Assembly: GCA_031269165.1 (NCBI GenBank)
Contig: JAISZQ010000211.1
Coordinates: forward strand, 1 to 10,056
Length of the DNA stretch: 10,056 bases
Source of the DNA: Spirochaetaceae bacterium
GTDB lineage: Bacteria; Spirochaetota; Spirochaetia; Treponematales; Breznakiellaceae
Reading direction: 5' to 3'
Shown here: piece after piece, positions 6,783 through 10,056 of the stretch
Layout: each line of letters begins with the position of its first letter
Position numbering within the stretch: position 1 is the first letter of the stretch
The notes under the pieces: generated by a model
The model's database searches: none
What the model was told of the DNA's origin: nothing
What the model saw: the letters and a program-made list of their open reading frames with translations, nothing else
Program-made: the position numbers and the translations under genes

Positions 6783-6831
6783 GGCGGGTTTCCCCTTTCG
6801 GGGCATTGGCCATGGAGAGGGAAAATCCGCC
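6783..6831 (+). terminator. Hairpin directly after the symporter stop codon
   Basis: Bases 6783-6794 (ggcgggtttccc) pair with 6819-6831 through 12 pairs, including one wobble, with one bulged base. The stem starts at the first base after the TAA. No T-run follows, so it may act as an mRNA 3' stabiliser rather than a classic intrinsic terminator. Confidence 0.5.
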
Positions 6832-6864
6832 CTCTCCTGCGCCGCGCCCGAGGAAAGCCCCTTA

Positions 6865-7053
6865 GAGCCTGTTCAATAACCCCGCAGGATGTAAGCCTCC
6901 GCTGTGATTCGGGGGCGTTACGGGGGTCTGACCCCCGTTGAAGGGGGTAGCGTAGGGCGTAGACCGGAGCGAGGGGGAAGGCGCGGCAACCTGTTGCCGT
7001 TCCCCCTTTTGCTGGGTTTTTAAACAGACTTTGAGGAGATTTTGAACAGACTC
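6865..7053. repeat. Repeat element E: R1-like ends around an R2 core
   Basis: The left end gagcctgttcaataaccc (6865-6882) is inversely matched, imperfectly, by two successive right-hand copies, gggtttttaaacagac (7014-7029) and gattttgaacagactc (7038-7053). These ends resemble those of R1. Between them, 6893-7010 aligns well with 8317-8420 (core R2): a gggggcgttacgggggt block, an acgggggt/acccccgt hairpin, a block with gggggtagcg, a ccggagcgaggggg block and a closing hairpin with T-run. It lies between convergent genes (symporter and nuclease) and encodes nothing. Confidence 0.7.
6972..7010 (+). terminator. Terminator-like hairpin at the end of R2 core (copy in E)
   Basis: agggggaa (6972-6979) pairs with ttccccct (7000-7007), with a second inner stem cggcaac/gttgccg (6984-6990 with 6993-6999), followed by four T. 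It lies between two convergent genes, downstream of the symporter on the plus strand. The reverse orientation has only a weak A/T tract. Confidence 0.5.
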
Positions 7054-7062
7054 TTTGGGGCG

Positions 7063-7923
7063 TTAGTCGGTGTCCGCGTCGATGCGGAATTCGGCCCAGA
7101 TGGGGTAGTGGTCGCTCACATCGCGGGGACGGATGGTGTATTGGTCGAAGTTGTAGAGTTCGTCAAAACGGAGAACGCCGCATTTGTCCGCGTAATCCTC
7201 GACGGCGGAAGACGTGATGATGATACGGTCGTAGGTGTTTTCCGCCCGGCCGAGGCTGGTGTCGTATTCGTTGGAGATGACGATGCGGTATTGCTCAGGG
7301 GGGAAAACGTCCCGCAAAAAACGTTCGTCGTAATAACTGCCGTCCGCGTTAAAATCGCCGACAAGCAGAATGTCGGTCTCGTTCCAATTGCGGCGGTAGT
7401 GGTCAACGACTTGCGGCAACACGCTGATTTCCCTGTCGGCGTTGCTCGGCTGGATGTGGTTGTCAATGACGATAAAATCGAATTTGTCGAGCGTCTGGAA
7501 AAAGACGGCAAAGGGGTTTCGCTCAAAGACGTCTTCGGGGTCGTTCCATGTTTCGGTGTCCAGCACCCGTACCTTGTCGGTGTCGTAGATGATCCAAAAC
7601 TGTTCTTTCGCGCTGCTGCGTCCTTCCCGCGGGCCGATGACGCAGGCGTAACGCGCGGGGAGTAGCCGCATGAATTGTTCCACGGGTTCGATGTTCGCCG
7701 TCCGCACTTCCTGAATAGCGATTATATCGGCAAGAGCGACGATGTCGGTCAAAATATTTACCACATCGGGTTTTGCCATTTTTGCCCTGCCGAAAATCTG
7801 GATGTTAAAGGAAAAAACGCGAATATTCTCCGCACGGGCATTCTCCGCATGAAGGGCCGTCCCGATAACGAGAAAAAGCATGAGAAAAAACGACGGAACG
7901 AAATGTTTTTTACGGCATTTCAT
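7063..7923 (-). CDS. Secreted DNase I-like nuclease (endonuclease/exonuclease/phosphatase family)
   Basis: A 286-residue exported protein of the endonuclease/exonuclease/phosphatase superfamily, closer to true DNase I than to most bacterial members. A signal peptide is evident: KCRKK, hydrophobic 8-24, then ALHA or ARA as cleavage sites (26 or 31). Catalytic positions are in place: N40 (SFNIQIFG), E72 (IIAIQEVR), H156 (DNHIQP), D190 and N192 (VGDFNADGSYY), D271 and H272 (SDHYPIW). The segment EGRSSAKEQFWIIYD (100-114) matches the DNase I loop GRNSYKERYLFVY in character. Starts are ambiguous: ATG at 7923 (chosen, directly before the basic signal-peptide end), ATG at 7932 or GTG at 7935. It likely degrades DNA outside the cytoplasm, for nutrients or host DNA; the substrate is inferred. 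It is transcribed away from a decayed IS30 remnant. Confidence 0.9.
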   Translation of the reverse strand: MKCRKKHFVPSFFLMLFLVIGTALHAENARAENIRVFSFNIQIFGRAKMAKPDVVNILTDIVALADIIAIQEVRTANIEPVEQFMRLLPARYACVIGPREGRSSAKEQFWIIYDTDKVRVLDTETWNDPEDVFERNPFAVFFQTLDKFDFIVIDNHIQPSNADREISVLPQVVDHYRRNWNETDILLVGDFNADGSYYDERFLRDVFPPEQYRIVISNEYDTSLGRAENTYDRIIITSSAVEDYADKCGVLRFDELYNFDQYTIRPRDVSDHYPIWAEFRIDADTD

Positions 7924-7956
7924 AGAATCCATCACCGATTTTTATGTTTCGCCGGT

Positions 7957-8147
7957 TCAAATCTGAAGTGCGAATAAATGCTCCGAAAAGACCTCGTTTG
8001 GGGTACGGTATTAAAGCCTTGCGGGGACGATTATTGATTGTTTCAACAATCGTGTCAAGCCGCTCTTGAAGCGAGCGTTTCAAAAGATGTCCCGTGGGGG
8101 TATCAGCCCGTCGGCGTGCCCGTTCAGTCCCCGCTCCCCTGAATAAG
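7957..8147 (-). pseudogene. IS30-family transposase remnant (C-terminal part, several frameshifts)
   Basis: Reading the minus strand and switching frames gives consecutive pieces of an IS30-type transposase end: YSGERG and DGLIPP (about 8144-8095), HGTSFETLA, then LQERLDTIVETINNRPRKAL, then after a shift YRTPNEVFSEHLFALQI with a TGA stop at 7957-7959. The order (ERG, NGLI, GTSF, NNRPRK, YRTPxEVF) is that of the IS30 catalytic-domain C terminus. At least three frame changes are needed, so the gene is dead. The 5' part is absent; the fragment is cut at 8148 by the transposon-like element next to it. The one frame open across this region (7910-8272) mixes these pieces with unrelated sequence and is not a real gene. 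Confidence 0.8.
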
Positions 8148-8450
8148 TTATAGTGATTCTCCTTTATAATACCAAACACCAAAGTACCGGGGGTGTTGCG
8201 GACGCAAACCCTACGGGTTTGCGCCGCCCTGCTTCTGGAGTTTCGGGCGGGCTCGCTTTTCCGAAACTCCACACCTTGATCTCGCCGAGATACGGGGGCT
8301 GGCCCCCACAGGACGAAAGTCTTCGCGGTGATGCGGGGGGCGTTACGGGGGTGAAACCCCCGTTGAGGGGGATAGCGGAGGACGGCACGGCCGGAGCGAA
8401 GGGGGAGACTTCCCCCTTTTTTTAGGTATTCTTAAGGAGAACGACTATAA
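8148..8450. mobile_element. MITE-like element F (303 bp) with 26-bp imperfect terminal inverted repeats
   Basis: The ends, 8148-8173 and 8425-8450, are inverted copies matching at 22 of 26 positions (outer ttatagt, then ttctcctt, then aatacc in the reverse reading). The 4-bp sequence taag flanks both ends (8144-8147 and 8451-8454), a possible target duplication. The interior is a chain of hairpins: 8203-8211/8215-8223, 8237-8246/8261-8270, 8294-8298/8303-8307, 8345-8352/8356-8363 and the terminator-like 8399-8418. The part 8317-8420 is the R2 core shared with element E. No transposase is encoded. It adjoins the decayed IS30 fragment. Confidence 0.72.
8399..8423 (+). terminator. Intrinsic-terminator-like hairpin in element F
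   Basis: aaggggga (8399-8406) pairs with tccccctt (8411-8418) around a 4-base loop, followed by a T-run to 8423. The shape is that of a rho-independent terminator on the plus strand, so the element would block readthrough toward the LolA-like operon. Confidence 0.6.
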
Positions 8451-8773
8451 TAAGCGCTTCCCTAAATCGGCGCGGCAACTATGGCGCGTCCTTCGCCCCC
8501 GCCACACTCTGTCCGTATTTTGCCAACCCCGGCTTTTTCTATGGCGCCCTCCGTGCATTTTATTCAATTTTATACAAACACCGGACAAAAAAGAACGGAA
8601 TGTCCAATTTTAAGACAAAATAGAGAGAAATGCGCTTTTCATTGAATCGCGCCGCACGGTATGTTCTTTGTATGTTCCGTAAAGTCGGCGCCTATGAAGG
8701 AACTCGCATGAACGAAAAGGCGTTCCTATTCGATGAACATAAGCGGCAATACCGCTTTTTTACAGGAGTTACT
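8451..8773 (+). other. Intergenic leader before the LolA-like gene
   Basis: I see no gene here. The stretch changes from GC-rich (to about 8550) to AT-rich (8555-8630), where a promoter is most likely, but no box pair is convincing. A partial dyad, tgtc(9)gaca, lies at about 8604-8620 and could be an operator. In-frame starts at 8630 and 8709 upstream of the chosen gene start lack a signal peptide and are not favoured. Confidence 0.35.
8741..8761 (+). terminator. Short hairpin with T-run just before the LolA-like ribosome-binding site
   Basis: aagcgg (8741-8746) and ccgctt (8752-8757) form a 6-bp stem with a 5-base loop, followed by T to 8761. The aggag ribosome-binding site (8764-8768) follows at once. 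It could end upstream transcripts or act as an attenuator; the stem is short, so the call is tentative. Confidence 0.4.
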
Positions 8774-9565
8774 ATGCATAGATTTGTTTTGTTTGTTTTG
8801 TCGGCCGCGCTCTGCACAGGAACCGTGTTTGCCGAGGACGCCGTGGCACCCAGTGCCATGAGCATCATGCAAGCGGCGAAAGACCGCATCAAGTCGGACA
8901 CGATGTCGAGCCGCTCGCGCATGGTGATCACCGCAAAGAACGGCGGCACCACGGAGCGGGTCATCGACCAGTATTCGAAGGACGCGGCTAACGGGTACGG
9001 GCGCACGGTGATTGTGTTCCAAAGCCCCGCCACGGTAAAGGGGACGCGCTTTTTGACGATGGAAAACGAATCGGGGAAAAGCGACCAGTGGATTTTCCTC
9101 CCGGCTCTGGGCAAGGTACGGCGCATCGCGGCTTCGGAAAGCGGCGGTAACTTCATGGGCACGGATTTTTCCTACGACGATATGTCGGCAATGGACCGGG
9201 AGATTGGCCTTGACACGCACACGGTTCTCCGCGAGGAGGCGCTGGACGGCAACGCCTGTTATGTCATTCAGTCCGTGCCCAAGGACAGCGATTTCCAATA
9301 CGCGAAGACGATCAGTTGGGTTGACAAGTCCAGTTATCGCACCTACAAAAAGGAACTCTACAACAAGCGCGGCGCGGTGGAAAAGGTGATGGAAACATTG
9401 GGTTACAAGGACGTGCAGGGCCGCGACACGCCCACGCGGACAAAGGTCTCCACGCCGGCTGCGGGCACGTCAACGACTATCTCCATGGACATCATCAAGT
9501 ACGACGACCCAATCCCCGAAGCGGTGTTCACCACGGCCTACCTTGAAAGCGGGAGGGCGCGATGA
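8774..9565 (+). CDS. LolA-like outer-membrane lipoprotein-sorting protein
   Basis: A 263-residue exported protein of the LolA-like outer-membrane lipoprotein-sorting group (COG2834 type). Start at 8774 is favoured by the aggag site 5 bases upstream and the immediate signal peptide: MHR, hydrophobic 4-19, VFA cleavage after residue 20. Family features are the N-terminal amphipathic helix (IMQAAKDRIKS), beta-rich repeats, VFQSPATVKGTRFLTMEN (about 79-96), SDQWIFLPALGKVRRIAASE (about 101-120), then GTDFSYDDM and WVDKSSYRTYKKELYNKRG. Such proteins often lie beside a beta-barrel protein and an MMPL/RND exporter, which may move lipids or lipoproteins across the periplasm. Here the downstream gene overlaps by ATGA, so the two are translationally coupled. 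The exact cargo is not known. Confidence 0.9.
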   Translation: MHRFVLFVLSAALCTGTVFAEDAVAPSAMSIMQAAKDRIKSDTMSSRSRMVITAKNGGTTERVIDQYSKDAANGYGRTVIVFQSPATVKGTRFLTMENESGKSDQWIFLPALGKVRRIAASESGGNFMGTDFSYDDMSAMDREIGLDTHTVLREEALDGNACYVIQSVPKDSDFQYAKTISWVDKSSYRTYKKELYNKRGAVEKVMETLGYKDVQGRDTPTRTKVSTPAAGTSTTISMDIIKYDDPIPEAVFTTAYLESGRAR

Positions 9566-9953
9566 ACAGGCGGAACAAAGCGCTTGACTATGGGGACGCA
9601 AACTTCACTGTTTTTACCATAGGATTTCTGATCCTCGCGTATGCCGTGCTACCCCCGCTGTCCGCCCAGGAAGGCTTTGGCTTTAGCGATGAAGAAACGG
9701 CGGGCGACTTTGGCTTTGGCGATGAAGGCACGGGCGGCTCATTGGGCGGAAGCGGCGGAAGCCCCGTCTCAATCGGCGGCGAGGCGGGGGCGTCGCTTAC
9801 CGGCTTTGGCAACGACTTTGCGGACGGCGCGAAGGCCGTGCGGCTGGGGAATATTTTTTCAGGCAGACTTGAGTTTTCCGCCGTAGCGTTTTCCGCCGAA
9901 GGGGTGATGCGTCTGAAACTCGCCCCCGGCCCGGTTTTCGGTCGCGGACGAAA
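9562..9953 (+). pseudogene. Exported, glycine-rich N terminus of a putative outer-membrane protein, interrupted by an IS1-like element
   Basis: The ATG at 9562 overlaps the stop of the LolA-like gene (ATGA). The encoded protein starts with a basic end, a hydrophobic segment (residues 15-30) and a PLSA-QE signal-peptidase site near 35. A low-complexity stretch with two GFGF(S)DE-type repeats and many Gly and Ser follows, then IGGEAGASLTGFGNDF and VRLGNIFSGRLEFSA. That looks like the amino end of a beta-barrel protein of the kind found beside LolA-like proteins in treponemes. At about residue 131 the family-like sequence stops and IS1-like DNA begins. The frame stays open to the window end and fuses with the transposase start. 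I do not recognise a named gene; the barrel assignment is by context and style. Confidence 0.6.
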
Positions 9954-9957
9954 GGTG

Positions 9958-9986
9958 TTGCGTACTGGCAAGGAACATGATAAAAT
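9958..9986 (+). promoter_or_regulatory. Putative promoter of the IS1-like transposase
   Basis: ttgcgt (9958-9963) and taaaat (9981-9986) are exactly 17 bases apart. The -10 box matches TATAAT at five of six positions; the -35 box matches at three of six. The -35 box lies inside the proposed terminal repeat, as is usual for IS1. Confidence 0.45.
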
Positions 9987-10020
9987 AACACAAACAACCC
10001 AAAGAGAGGGAAGGGGAAAA

Positions 10021-10056
10021 ATGGTATTAGCACCGGTAAAATGCCCGCATTGCGGA
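10021..10056 (+). CDS. Start of an IS1-type InsA protein (first 12 codons)
   Basis: ATG at 10021 follows a purine-rich ribosome-binding site (gggaagggg, 10008-10016). The 12 residues visible are MVLAPVKCPHCG; a CPxCG zinc-finger start about eight residues in is typical of InsA and related IS1-family transposases. Only the beginning is present, so another zinc-ribbon protein cannot be excluded. The same frame is open upstream into the interrupted exported protein. Confidence 0.55.
   Translation, partial: MVLAPVKCPHCG

Larger units (their letters stand above)
9954..10056 (+). mobile_element. Left end of a probable IS1-family insertion sequence (runs off window)
   Basis: The likely boundary is ggtgttgcgtactggcaag at 9954, which resembles IS1-family termini that begin with ggtg. 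Base composition turns A-rich after it. A promoter and an InsA-like start follow within 70 bp, the spacing seen in IS1. The right end and the 8-9 bp target duplication are outside the window, so the boundary is not confirmed. Confidence 0.6.

Noticed and set aside
7910..8272. A 120-codon minus-strand open frame
   Set aside because: It runs through the IS30 remnant, element F and the nuclease start in one frame. Only a central piece resembles transposase; the rest is unrelated.
8630..8773. Upstream starts (8630, 8709) for the LolA-like protein
   Set aside because: They would bury the signal peptide 22-48 residues inside the protein. The start at 8774 has a good ribosome-binding site and an immediate signal peptide.

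Overview
The window looks like a chromosomal segment of a spirochaete, most likely a Treponema-type bacterium. The reasons are a loosely conserved lipobox on the solute-binding lipoprotein, the pairing of a periplasmic LolA-like protein with an overlapping exported partner, and the overall gene content. No rRNA or marker gene is present, so this placement is an inference. Most genes are GC-rich (for example 43 of 60 bases G+C at 6121-6180), with one clearly AT-richer gene (21 of 60 at 4621-4680).

Layout. Positions 212-4061 hold four minus-strand genes read right to left: a LUD-domain protein, hisB (histidine synthesis), xseB (exonuclease VII small subunit) and mutL (mismatch repair). xseB and mutL are nearly contiguous and probably translationally coupled. 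On the plus strand follow an orphan amino-acid-type substrate-binding lipoprotein (4340-5143) and a sodium:alanine-type symporter (5385-6782). A convergent minus-strand gene encodes an exported DNase I-like nuclease (7063-7923). The right end has a plus-strand operon start: a LolA-like periplasmic protein (8774-9565) overlapping by ATGA with an exported, probably outer-membrane, protein. That second gene is cut at about 9953 by what appears to be the left end of an IS1-family insertion sequence running off the window.

The most striking content is non-coding. Four copies (A-D) of a dispersed multi-hairpin repeat, called R1 here, lie in the same orientation in intergenic spaces, two of them abutting stop codons. 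Copies C and D bracket the AT-rich lipoprotein gene. A separate 184-bp element (2416-2599) has terminal inverted repeats and an exact 11-bp flanking direct repeat, as expected of a MITE (a small non-autonomous transposon). A third element (8148-8450) has 26-bp imperfect inverted ends and a possible 4-bp target duplication, and sits at the edge of a multiply frameshifted IS30-type transposase remnant. Its internal core recurs in a fourth element (6865-7053) whose ends resemble R1, which suggests modular exchange between repeat families.

The genes give an ordinary housekeeping and transport picture, in a genome that carries a heavy load of small mobile repeats and decayed insertion sequences. 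I found no clearly new enzymatic or defence system. The undescribed-looking part is the repeat system itself.
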